A DNA stretch of 64,000 nucleotides from Cyclobacterium plantarum (GTDB lineage: Bacteria; Bacteroidota; Bacteroidia; Cytophagales; Cyclobacteriaceae): positions 1 to 64,000 of the forward strand of contig NZ_JAANYN010000001.1 of NCBI RefSeq assembly GCF_011290685.1, read 5' to 3'. A program made the translations under genes and the position numbers. Of this stretch, positions 25,511 to 33,590 are shown one piece after another; within the stretch, counting starts at the first letter, position 1; each line of letters starts with the position of its first letter. Below the pieces are notes generated by a model that saw only the letters and a list, made by a program, of their open reading frames with translations, ran no database searches and was not told where the DNA came from.

Positions 25511-26854
25511 TCAGACCCTTTCAGGCACCTCAAAACCTTTTCTGTAATTGCGGGTAAGCATTTGGTCTGCTTCATCATCATTGACAAATGTTTCAGACTG
25601 AGGGTTGAATGTCAGGACGCGTTCCAGTTTATAGGCAATATTTCCCAAATGGGCCAGACCGGAAGAAAGGTGGGCGGTTTCAACAGGACCATTGAGGATG
25701 GTTTTGTCATGTTTTCTCACAGCTTCGATGAAATTGGCAAAATGTCCATCGGTACCCCCGGCACCCCTGTCCATTCCTGTTCCGGATTCTCCTCCATCGT
25801 CCCCTGATTTGCCTGGAGTCCTGTCCTGGCCCAGGAAGGATTTGTATTTATCGTAACCGTCTACCACAATGTATCCTTTGTCTCCATAGAAGATATTGCC
25901 TACTGTGGCTCCACCTTCTTCATTGGTGCACCAGGGCCTTACTTCAAATTGGATGATTTTATTCTCCTCGGGATAATTGTAAACCGAGGTGAGCACTTCC
26001 GGAACTTCCTTGGCATCATTCCAAAGGAATTTACCTCCCATGGAAGTGATTTTGGTAGGCAGACCCACGTCCAGTCCCCACATGCACAAATCCGTTTCGT
26101 GAATGCCTTGGTTGCCCACATCCCCATTGCCATAATCCCAGTGCCAGTGCCAGTTGTAATGCACCAGATTTCGGGAAAATGGCCGCTTGGGGGCTGGTCC
26201 GGTCCACATATCGTAATCTATGCCTTCCGGTACAGGTGCAAAACCCTGATCGCCGATACTGGGCCTCCATCTGAATACGATCCCACGGGCCATGTACACA
26301 TTGCCGATATATCCATCCCGCATCAATTCGATGGCTTCCCTGACGGCTGGAGAACTGCGCAGTTGAACACCATGTTGCACAATGCGGTCGTACTTGTGAG
26401 CGGCCTCAACCATTTTGCGACCTTCCCAGATATTGTGGGAGCCGGGTTTTTCCACGTAAACATCTTTGCCGGCCTGACAGGCCCAGATGGTGGCCAATGC
26501 ATGCCAGTGGTTTGGGGCAGCGATACTGATCACATCAATATCCGGGTCCTCAAAGGTCCGTCGCATGTCTTGCTCCAAAGCAACGTCTTTATTGTATTTT
26601 TCCTTGAAAGATTTCTGCCTTTCCTTAAGCAGGTTCATGTCCGGATCCACCAGGGTTGTAACCTGTACATTTTCCTGGTTCATCAGGCTTTGGATATGGT
26701 TTTTGCCTCTCCCGTTTACGCCTAATACTGCCGCATTGATGCGGTCATTGGCACCAAAAACACTTGAAGACACAATGGTAGGAGCGACGATGGCCGCTGA
26801 TCCCGCTATGGCTGACTTTTTAATAAATGATCTTCTGGATGAATCATTATTCAT
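25511..26854 (-). CDS. Tat-exported Gfo/Idh/MocA family oxidoreductase
   Basis: The 447-residue protein opens with a twin-arginine signal (SSRRSFIKKSAIAGSAA). The Rossmann fold follows: INAAVLGVNGRGKNH near 38-52 for NAD(P) binding, DVISIAAPNHWHA near 115 and the family motif VEKPGSHN near 140. The C-terminal domain includes WHWHWDYGNGDVGNQGIHETD, whose His/Asp cluster is the usual catalytic region. By analogy with the Tat-exported glucose-fructose oxidoreductase of Zymomonas, it should be exported with a bound cofactor. It would oxidise or reduce a sugar in the periplasm. It lies behind susC/susD and ahead of DUF6807 and an exported isomerase, which suggests a shared pathway. Confidence 0.93.
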   Translation of the reverse strand: MNNDSSRRSFIKKSAIAGSAAIVAPTIVSSSVFGANDRINAAVLGVNGRGKNHIQSLMNQENVQVTTLVDPDMNLLKERQKSFKEKYNKDVALEQDMRRTFEDPDIDVISIAAPNHWHALATIWACQAGKDVYVEKPGSHNIWEGRKMVEAAHKYDRIVQHGVQLRSSPAVREAIELMRDGYIGNVYMARGIVFRWRPSIGDQGFAPVPEGIDYDMWTGPAPKRPFSRNLVHYNWHWHWDYGNGDVGNQGIHETDLCMWGLDVGLPTKITSMGGKFLWNDAKEVPEVLTSVYNYPEENKIIQFEVRPWCTNEEGGATVGNIFYGDKGYIVVDGYDKYKSFLGQDRTPGKSGDDGGESGTGMDRGAGGTDGHFANFIEAVRKHDKTILNGPVETAHLSSGLAHLGNIAYKLERVLTFNPQSETFVNDDEADQMLTRNYRKGFEVPERV

Positions 26855-26900
26855 AATATGCTGTATTTGAGTTTATAATTAAATATTACGTGTAAATTAA

Positions 26901-26938
26901 AAAATTCACCCGACTGCACATGCCTTCGGGTGAATTTT
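26901..26938 (-). terminator. terminator between susD and the Gfo/Idh gene
   Basis: AAAATTCACCCG (26901-26912) pairs with CGGGTGAATTTT (26927-26938). On the minus strand it is followed by a T run (complement of the A run at 26898-26904). It lies 15 bases after the susD stop codon and would end or limit readthrough from susC/susD. Confidence 0.8.
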
Positions 26939-26952
26939 TTATATGATCGGCA

Positions 26953-28974
26953 TTACTCTCCTATGGCCCGCATGGGATCTTCATTGGGTGCGCCCGCAGG
27001 CTGCACCACATGATTCAGGGGCTCAATGTTGTCTTCTGCACCATTATAACCCGTGGTTTGGTTTAAGGTAGCTTCTACGTTACCTACCAGGTAGGGCTGG
27101 TATACCGGCCAGAAAACATGGTGCGGATCCATGGTGTACTTCGTGGTGTTGTAGGTCGCCCATGGTACTTCGTCCCGGAAGAAATTGTTTTTCTCCATCA
27201 TGCGGTCATAGTAAAAACTATTGGCCGAAAGGGATTCTTCAATGTCGTTTCCGGAGATCGAGTAGGTCTTGCCATTGTAGGCCATTTTGCCTGTTTTGGC
27301 TAGAATGACAGAGATTCTGACCAGCTCATCGTGCCGGTATTCTTCACCAAATAATTCCCTGTTTCGCTCATCAAGCACAGCACCTATGCCTTCAGTCTGC
27401 ATATCGGCTATGGTATACATGTGGATGGCATTGGCGCGCTGACGAATGGTATTGATGTCCTCAGCTGCGCCTGCAAGGTTATCCTGCCAGAAGCGGGCTT
27501 CGGCCCTTACCAGATACGCTTCGGCAATACGCATGATATACATGTCCATTTTACCGCCATCCTGACGATCAGGGCGGTCTTCCTGATTTACTGAATAGAA
27601 CTTGTACCTTGGATACCCGTACCAGCAACGGATGGTGTCCTGGCAGGTCAGGTTGCCGTTGTCATCATACAAGCGAAGCGGCTGCATGTAATAGGGGCTA
27701 CCGTCTTCCTGGAGGGAGGGATTGTCATACAATATGTCCTCCATTTCAAACCAGTTCAGGTCCTTGTGTCGGTAGTCCTGCTCGTCCCATGTTCCCTTGA
27801 AATTCCAGATGTCATACTGAGAATAATTGGTTGGACGGGCAAAGCCCTGACTTCTACCCCATTTTTTCATCATCCGGCCCCGCTCATCAGAGGTAGACTG
27901 CTGTACATCGGTACCGATGCGGGTAGTTCCTGGTTCCCATACCCCCAGATTGGTACTGACAAAGTTAGGCCCCCATGCCCTAATCCTGGCGGATCTACCT
28001 TGTGTTCCTAAAATAAAGGGTTCATTGACCACCAACCAGATGCCCTCTGGATTAGAAGTTTTCTGTGCTCCCTGGTCCATGTGCAGGTAATTCACTGCAT
28101 CAGCAGGAGCATAGCCAGACCTTCCTGGCAATGGGTTTCCGGTATTTGGATTATTGGTATTGGCTACTTCCACCTCGGTCACACCGGAAGGGATCATGTC
28201 ATCTGTGAATAGCTGGGACTCCCCGCCATTGATCACATCGTCCATCAATTGCTCTGCATCGGCAAAGCGTTCGTTTAGCATGTAATATTTGGCCAATAGA
28301 ATACGGACCGCATCTTTGGGAGCCTGCCCAATGGGTAATTGGCTTTTGGGTTTTACATGCTCTACTGCATACTCCAGATCCGTAATCATCTGGTCCCAGA
28401 TCCCCTGCATATTAAATGCTTTGAAGTCCCTTCGGGCCTCCGATACCACATTTAAAGGGAAAGCCACATTGCCAAAATCCATGGTGAGTTGCATGTAGAA
28501 AAAGGCTCGCAGGAAATAGGCAGATCCCAGCAAGTGATTTCTCTCTGCATCGTTTACCCCATCCGGCCATTCTGGTAGATCGATATAGTCGATCACCGTG
28601 TTGGCCTTTTTGATGTGGTTGTAATTGTCCGCATAAAAGGAGCGTGCACGTCCGGCATCGTTGTTCCGTGAATTGGTGGGCGTGGCATAGGTGCGCAAAT
28701 CCACAAAAGCATCAGGCTTATCCGTAGCAGAAACCACAGAGGCATCACTCATGTTGCTGTTGAACATCAACTCCCGGGTATCTCCGTTCCATTGTGACAT
28801 TACACCCTGTAAAGCTGCATCTAATGCGGTTTGTAAACCTGCTGCATCCCGGTAGGTGTTTTCCGGGCTAAGGAAGGACAATGGTTTTTGGTCCAAAAAT
28901 TCCTCTGAACAAGATACGGATGCCAGGAGGAGCAACGATAAGCCGATTTCTTTAAATATATGTGTGTTTTTCAT
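26953..28974 (-). CDS. SusD/RagB-family outer membrane lipoprotein, long form
   Basis: From the ATG at 28974 the protein has 673 residues; a longer frame starting eight codons upstream is unlikely. A lipoprotein signal peptide ends at ASVSCSEEF. SusD features follow: FLDQKPLSFLSPENTY, LGSAYFLRAFFYMQLTMDFGNV near 165 and, late, MRIAEAYLVRAEARFW and DERNRELFGEEYRHDELVRI. Usual SusD proteins have about 500-550 residues. The extra length lies in the middle, about residues 270-470 (including a Tyr/Trp-rich stretch). It pairs with the susC gene 45 bases upstream. It should bind the glycan at the cell surface; the ligand is unknown. Confidence 0.94.
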   Translation of the reverse strand: MKNTHIFKEIGLSLLLLASVSCSEEFLDQKPLSFLSPENTYRDAAGLQTALDAALQGVMSQWNGDTRELMFNSNMSDASVVSATDKPDAFVDLRTYATPTNSRNNDAGRARSFYADNYNHIKKANTVIDYIDLPEWPDGVNDAERNHLLGSAYFLRAFFYMQLTMDFGNVAFPLNVVSEARRDFKAFNMQGIWDQMITDLEYAVEHVKPKSQLPIGQAPKDAVRILLAKYYMLNERFADAEQLMDDVINGGESQLFTDDMIPSGVTEVEVANTNNPNTGNPLPGRSGYAPADAVNYLHMDQGAQKTSNPEGIWLVVNEPFILGTQGRSARIRAWGPNFVSTNLGVWEPGTTRIGTDVQQSTSDERGRMMKKWGRSQGFARPTNYSQYDIWNFKGTWDEQDYRHKDLNWFEMEDILYDNPSLQEDGSPYYMQPLRLYDDNGNLTCQDTIRCWYGYPRYKFYSVNQEDRPDRQDGGKMDMYIMRIAEAYLVRAEARFWQDNLAGAAEDINTIRQRANAIHMYTIADMQTEGIGAVLDERNRELFGEEYRHDELVRISVILAKTGKMAYNGKTYSISGNDIEESLSANSFYYDRMMEKNNFFRDEVPWATYNTTKYTMDPHHVFWPVYQPYLVGNVEATLNQTTGYNGAEDNIEPLNHVVQPAGAPNEDPMRAIGE

Positions 28975-29019
28975 CTTTAATTCGATTCTGGTTAACATTT
29001 AATTGTCTCTGTCCTGGAC

Positions 29020-32000
29020 CTAGAAAGTGAAGTCCAAACTCAAAGAATATGTACGAGGCATTTCCCGTGCTGACTCCGGATCACCCAGACTTCTTTCCCA
29101 GGGAGTAAATACCGCCGCATTTTCGATGTTCAACGCCAGCCTCAGGCGGGTAGCATTCAACTTGTCCAGAATACTGGCTGGGAGGTTGTAACCAACACTA
29201 ATATTCTGCAAGCGCAGGTAATCGCGGTTCAACCAGGCGTTGCCACCACCCAGGTTGATCGAGTTGATACGGGCAAAATTGTTTTGTCCGTTCAGCGGAG
29301 TCCAGTACGGAATGGTGTACCAGTTGTGGTTTTTGATATACTGCTGAGAATTATTGAAGGGCTCCTGTGTGCCTCCCTTCCAGCCCATCTTGGCCAGAAA
29401 TACCAGACCAAAATCAAATCCTTTCCATTCAAAATCGTTTCTGAAGGTAATGTACCAGGGGTTTTGCCGAAGACCAAGGAATACCCTGTCATCTACATCA
29501 ATATCTCCGTCTCCGTCTTGATCCACAAAACGGAAATCACCTGGAAATAGTCCATACTCTGCAGCTTCATCTGCTTCATCTGTTTGGTATACACCATCGA
29601 GTTCCCAGTCCCAAATGATGTCTTTGTTTTCTCCAATAAACCAACCGTTTTGCAGGTCATCGGGCTCTCTTTCGATCATATTGCCCTGAGAATCGGTCAT
29701 CGGAATGGGCGCATTGCCCAGAGTAGTGATTTTATTTACCGCATAGGTTACATTGAAATTACTGGTCCAGGTGAAATCATTTCTGGTGATATTGATGGAT
29801 CTGATACCCAGATCAAAACCTCTGTTTTGCAGATTTCCCACATTGGTTTTTACAGAGCCAAAACCGGTCAGGTCTGGTAATTTCTGATCCAGCAAAAGAT
29901 CTCTGGTCTCGGATTGGTACATGTCGAGTGAACCGCTCACCCGGTCATTAAAGAAACCATAGTCGATACCAATGTTGAAGGAGGCGTTTCTTTCCCAGGA
30001 CAGAAATGGATTGGCGATCCGGGTAATCTCTGTTCTCGGAGCAGGGAAATAGCCACCGTCGTAGTTGAGGTAAAGGCTATTGCTAAGCTGCGCATAGGCA
30101 TTGTAATCTTCCAAACCACTACTGTTGCCATTCACTCCATAGCTCAATCGCAATTTCAGATAACTAAGTGCTGCACCTTCCGGCATGAAATCCTCATTGG
30201 AAATGGTCCAGGCTGCGGATACAGACGGGAAGTTACCCAATATGTTCTCTATTCCAAATCGGGAAAACCCATCTCTCCGTAGAGAGGCTGAAAAATTATA
30301 CTTGTCACTGTAGGCATAGGTGACCCTGCCCAATAAACCTGTTCTCGAATTTACTTCGTCATAGGAAGACATGGTAGGATTCAAACCCAACTGTACCGCA
30401 TGATATCCAAGGCCGGAAGTAGGCGAAAAGTTGTTGGTAATTGCCCTGGTTTCCCAAAACTGATTTTTTTCGGTATTGTACAGACCGGTGAAACTCAATC
30501 TGTGTTCTCCGAAACTCTTGTCCCAATTCAATATGGTGTTGGACTGCCACCTGAAGGAATCGTTGTACCTTCTTTCGGCCCGGTCTACCGCTCGCTGCGG
30601 ATTGCCTTTCTCATCAAAATCAAACCTTTTCCTTACATCAAATCGTGGCGTATAATCTGTTCGTAAACTGAATCCATAAGGAAGAGTAACCTGGGCATAT
30701 AGCGTTGGATTTACCATAAACCGGGTATGGCTTCGGGTGTTCCAGGAAGGATCCTGATAAGGATTGCTGATATTTGAACCCGCAGCCTGATCGTTTAGGT
30801 TTTCCCGTGTTCTTGGGGCTCCATTGGCCCAGGGTTGGTCATAGGGAGAATACACCCGGTAACCACCATTGTCAATAGCTTCCTGGCCTTCATTCTGAAA
30901 AGTGAATTGGGTGTTGGTACCAATACTTATAAATTCGCCCAAGTTTACATCCAGGTTTAAACGAGAAGTAATTGTTTCAAAGGTTTCACCCAATTGAACC
31001 GATTCCCTATCACTATATCCCAGTGAATAATAGTAGGAAACGCGTTCGTTTCTTCCGGAAACACTAAGGTCGTAATCTTGTCTGACTCCGGTGTGGAACA
31101 GAAAGTCCTGCCAGTCGTAAGTGACACCGTTTCTGTAGTTTTCCAATTCTATATCCCAGAAACCAAAATTATTTACCCTGGCCATTCGGATGGCTTCCGG
31201 ATCTGTTTCACCGGGAATACCATTGGCTGCCAACCAATCGTCCTGGTACTGGGGATCAATGTCGTTATAGTCTCTGAAACGAGTCCAGGGTTCCGTGATG
31301 GAGTTTGTAATGGTTTCGTTCATGTCAGTTAACCAGTTCAGCACTTCATCTCCGCCTTTGTAGGTTTGCTGCCTTCTGGCACCAGTGACCAGTCCAACCC
31401 TGGAGCTAAAGGTGATTTGTGGCTTTCCGTATTGGCCTTTTTTCGTGGTGAAGATTACCACACCGTTGGTGGCTTGCGAACCGTATACGGCTGCTGCACT
31501 GGCATCCTTCAGCACATCCACACTTTCAATGGTGTTTGGATTGATCTCTGCCAGGTCACCCTGGAAAATTACCCCGTCCAATACAATCAAGGGTCGGTTT
31601 GCTGCCCTTTCTTCTTCTCTATCACCATCTCCGTCCAGGTCGGCTTTCATAGAGTTATCACCTCTTACGTTAAATTCAGGCACATTTCGTGCATTTGTCG
31701 CATAGCCCACACTCAAACCAGGAACAGTGGTTCGCAATATTTCCGAAACACTGGTCGGTTTGTATTTCATTACTTCCTCTGCCTGCACGTTGACGACGGC
31801 ACCGGTCAGGTCCTTTTTCTTTTGAGTTCCATAACCCACAACCACTACTTCATCCAGTGCCTGGGCACTTTCTACCAGCTCCACGTCGATGGTGGATTGG
31901 TTGTTGACTGCAATGGTTTGACTCTCAAACCCTATAAAGGAGAATACAATGGAAGCACCATCAGGAACGGTGATGCTGTAATTTCCATCGATGTCCGTAG

Positions 32001-32286
32001 CGGTACCGATGGAAGTGCCCGGAACAGAAACGGTAGCTCCGGGAATAGGTTCACCATTACTATCGGTAACCGTACCACTGACAGTGACATCAAATGGTTC
32101 GTTTACGATTTCTCTATCCAAAGTAAGTTTGGATACCTTTGAAAGAAGGTTGCTTTCAAATCCACTCCTGTTTTTGTTCATGTAGCTGTCCCCGGCCAAC
32201 AGGCTTTCGGAAAACAAACTAAACACAATTGCTGCTACTGCAAACTTAGAAGTTGCCGTCCAGCAAGAAGGTAATTTTCTTTTCAT
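29020..32286 (-). CDS. SusC/RagA-family TonB-dependent outer membrane receptor
   Basis: The 1088-residue protein has an N-terminal signal segment (FAVAAIVFSLFSESLLAG). About 45 residues later comes a carboxypeptidase-regulatory-like domain (VSGTVTDSNGEPIPGATVSVPG), then VVVVGYGTQKKKDLTGAV. The plug holds EFNVRGDNSM, an acidic insert DLDGDGDREEE and VLKDASAAAVYGSQATNG. The barrel ends in TYSLSLDFTF. Late in the barrel, DQDGDGDIDVDDR resembles a calcium-binding loop. It transports a glycan fragment with the SusD encoded 45 bases downstream. The gap between signal peptide and first domain is longer than in the other susC of this window. It heads the second minus-strand sugar locus. Confidence 0.95.
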   Translation of the reverse strand: MKRKLPSCWTATSKFAVAAIVFSLFSESLLAGDSYMNKNRSGFESNLLSKVSKLTLDREIVNEPFDVTVSGTVTDSNGEPIPGATVSVPGTSIGTATDIDGNYSITVPDGASIVFSFIGFESQTIAVNNQSTIDVELVESAQALDEVVVVGYGTQKKKDLTGAVVNVQAEEVMKYKPTSVSEILRTTVPGLSVGYATNARNVPEFNVRGDNSMKADLDGDGDREEERAANRPLIVLDGVIFQGDLAEINPNTIESVDVLKDASAAAVYGSQATNGVVIFTTKKGQYGKPQITFSSRVGLVTGARRQQTYKGGDEVLNWLTDMNETITNSITEPWTRFRDYNDIDPQYQDDWLAANGIPGETDPEAIRMARVNNFGFWDIELENYRNGVTYDWQDFLFHTGVRQDYDLSVSGRNERVSYYYSLGYSDRESVQLGETFETITSRLNLDVNLGEFISIGTNTQFTFQNEGQEAIDNGGYRVYSPYDQPWANGAPRTRENLNDQAAGSNISNPYQDPSWNTRSHTRFMVNPTLYAQVTLPYGFSLRTDYTPRFDVRKRFDFDEKGNPQRAVDRAERRYNDSFRWQSNTILNWDKSFGEHRLSFTGLYNTEKNQFWETRAITNNFSPTSGLGYHAVQLGLNPTMSSYDEVNSRTGLLGRVTYAYSDKYNFSASLRRDGFSRFGIENILGNFPSVSAAWTISNEDFMPEGAALSYLKLRLSYGVNGNSSGLEDYNAYAQLSNSLYLNYDGGYFPAPRTEITRIANPFLSWERNASFNIGIDYGFFNDRVSGSLDMYQSETRDLLLDQKLPDLTGFGSVKTNVGNLQNRGFDLGIRSINITRNDFTWTSNFNVTYAVNKITTLGNAPIPMTDSQGNMIEREPDDLQNGWFIGENKDIIWDWELDGVYQTDEADEAAEYGLFPGDFRFVDQDGDGDIDVDDRVFLGLRQNPWYITFRNDFEWKGFDFGLVFLAKMGWKGGTQEPFNNSQQYIKNHNWYTIPYWTPLNGQNNFARINSINLGGGNAWLNRDYLRLQNISVGYNLPASILDKLNATRLRLALNIENAAVFTPWERSLGDPESAREMPRTYSLSLDFTF

Positions 32287-32324
32287 AATAAAATTTGGGT
32301 TTAATTAATTGGATAAGTAACTAT

Positions 32325-32332
32325 CAAAGTTA
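32325..32332 (-). promoter_or_regulatory. candidate -7 promoter box of the second susC
   Basis: On the minus strand this reads TAACTTTG, an exact match to TAnnTTTG, 38 bases before the start codon. No correctly placed TTG is found, as often when an activator or ECF sigma factor is needed. Confidence 0.4.
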
Positions 32333-32446
32333 GTTACAGACTTACCATCGTGTTACATAGGCTATTTTAGGTTTACGTCATGTGAATGTTTTAAGCCTTT
32401 TTTGGGTGATAATTGAGGTTATAAGCTTCCACTTTTTTTAGTTTGC

Positions 32447-32486
32447 GGAATCGATTGCACTATTGTATCAAAGCAAAATCGACTGC
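32447..32486. promoter_or_regulatory. possible regulator-binding site, repeated AATCGAyTGC
   Basis: AATCGATTGC (32449-32458) contains the palindrome AATCGATT, and AATCGACTGC recurs at 32477-32486, 28 bases further on. Central CG palindromes of this kind are seen in LacI-family operators. It lies about 160-200 bases upstream of susC. No regulator gene is nearby to support it. Confidence 0.25.
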
Positions 32487-32830
32487 CGTTCTTAAATTAA
32501 TATTACCTTTTGAATGGGGTATTTTTCTTTTAACATTTTTTTAGAGGTTTAATTATAGAAAAAAATGGCAAGCCAAAAAAATAATTCCGGTTATTTTTAA
32601 AAAATCTCCCTTTTATTTGAGCTGCTTAAAACATAATTTTTTATTAAAAACAATTATAGAATAATCATCTGTGCTAAAAACCAATAAACAACTATAGTTA
32701 AATTTGATGAACTTCGATTTGGTGTCTATTAAACAGACAGCCAGTACCTGTTTAGTGCTTAATTCCCACATATATGGTTTGCGGAAAAAATTATGTCTCT
32801 GATTTTTCCCAGACTATCCTATTGGATTTT

Positions 32831-33361
32831 TTATTTTGTGTTATCCGGTTCTGGTAGTTCCCAATGGTATTTTTGTTCTATTAAAGGAATGCCAAAAGTA
32901 TCGGATTCCCTTTGTTCGGCAAGGTAAAAGCCTTCCTGTACATAAAGGTGGGCGGCAGCCTTTAAGTTTTCGGTGGTCCATAAATAAACTTTTTGGTAGA
33001 GATGCGCCCTGATGTGTTGCATGAAAAAATCGAAAAGCAGTTTTCCCAGGCCCCTTCCCCTGTAATCAGCTGTGGTGATAAAATACCGCAGTTGGGCTGT
33101 TTTGTTGCCCCTGTCGATCAGCGCGATGCAACCTTTGATGTGGCCGTTTGCTTTGGCGATCCAGATCTGGTCTTTTCCTTCCTGAAAGTGACAAACAAAT
33201 TCAGCAAAGGTATGGGCAACGTATTGCTCAAATCCCAAACCGAATCCGAAGTTGGCATGGTACAGCCTCCCGTGGAGTTCAATGATAGCACCAATATCTC
33301 CGGGTTCAAAATGATTGTTGATATGTATCTCCGGAAAGGAAGGGTTTTTCAGGGAAAGCAT
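32831..33361 (-). CDS. GNAT family N-acetyltransferase
   Basis: The 176-residue protein has the GNAT fold. QIWIAKANGHIKGCIALID forms the central strands, and TTADYRGRGLGKLLFDFF (about 105-120) is the acetyl-CoA-binding motif A with its R-G-R-G-L-G loop. LWTTENLKAAAHLYVQEGFYLAEQ is the usual C-terminal motif. It transfers an acetyl group from acetyl-CoA to an unknown amine. No signal peptide is present. Such genes in Bacteroidota are sometimes annotated as MarR-associated acetyltransferases, but no MarR domain is seen here. It stands alone between the susC upstream region and an aldehyde dehydrogenase gene. Confidence 0.88.
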   Translation of the reverse strand: MLSLKNPSFPEIHINNHFEPGDIGAIIELHGRLYHANFGFGLGFEQYVAHTFAEFVCHFQEGKDQIWIAKANGHIKGCIALIDRGNKTAQLRYFITTADYRGRGLGKLLFDFFMQHIRAHLYQKVYLWTTENLKAAAHLYVQEGFYLAEQRESDTFGIPLIEQKYHWELPEPDNTK

Positions 33362-33590
33362 GGACTCGGGACTTTTTTCAAAAACGTATGTGCATTGGCA
33401 TTTACCGGTTTAAATATAAAAAAGAAGCACTGAATTTTTTAATTGATCAGGCAAAAGTTGGTAGGAAATGGGGTAATCTGGCTGTATTTTTTGCGACTAC
33501 GCCGAATATCATTTAACTTGAACAATGAATGAATGACTAAACGGCAAATCCTTTTAATCAGCATTAACCCATAAAACATAAAATACGCAC

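Larger units (their letters stand above)
32287..32830. other. long AT-rich region upstream of the second susC
   Basis: This 544-base gap contains a minus-strand TAnnTTTG box near the susC start (32325-32332) and a possible operator pair (32447-32486). The rest is AT-rich, with short A and T runs. I see no credible ORF or strong terminator. Confidence 0.6.

Noticed and set aside
25949-26725. 258-codon plus-strand frame opposite the Gfo/Idh gene
   Set aside because: It is antisense to conserved Rossmann and catalytic regions and has no recognisable domain.
31366-32142. 258-codon plus-strand frame opposite the second susC gene
   Set aside because: It is fully antisense to well-conserved SusC sequence, is rich in Cys, Gly and His as such shadows are, and shows no family motif.
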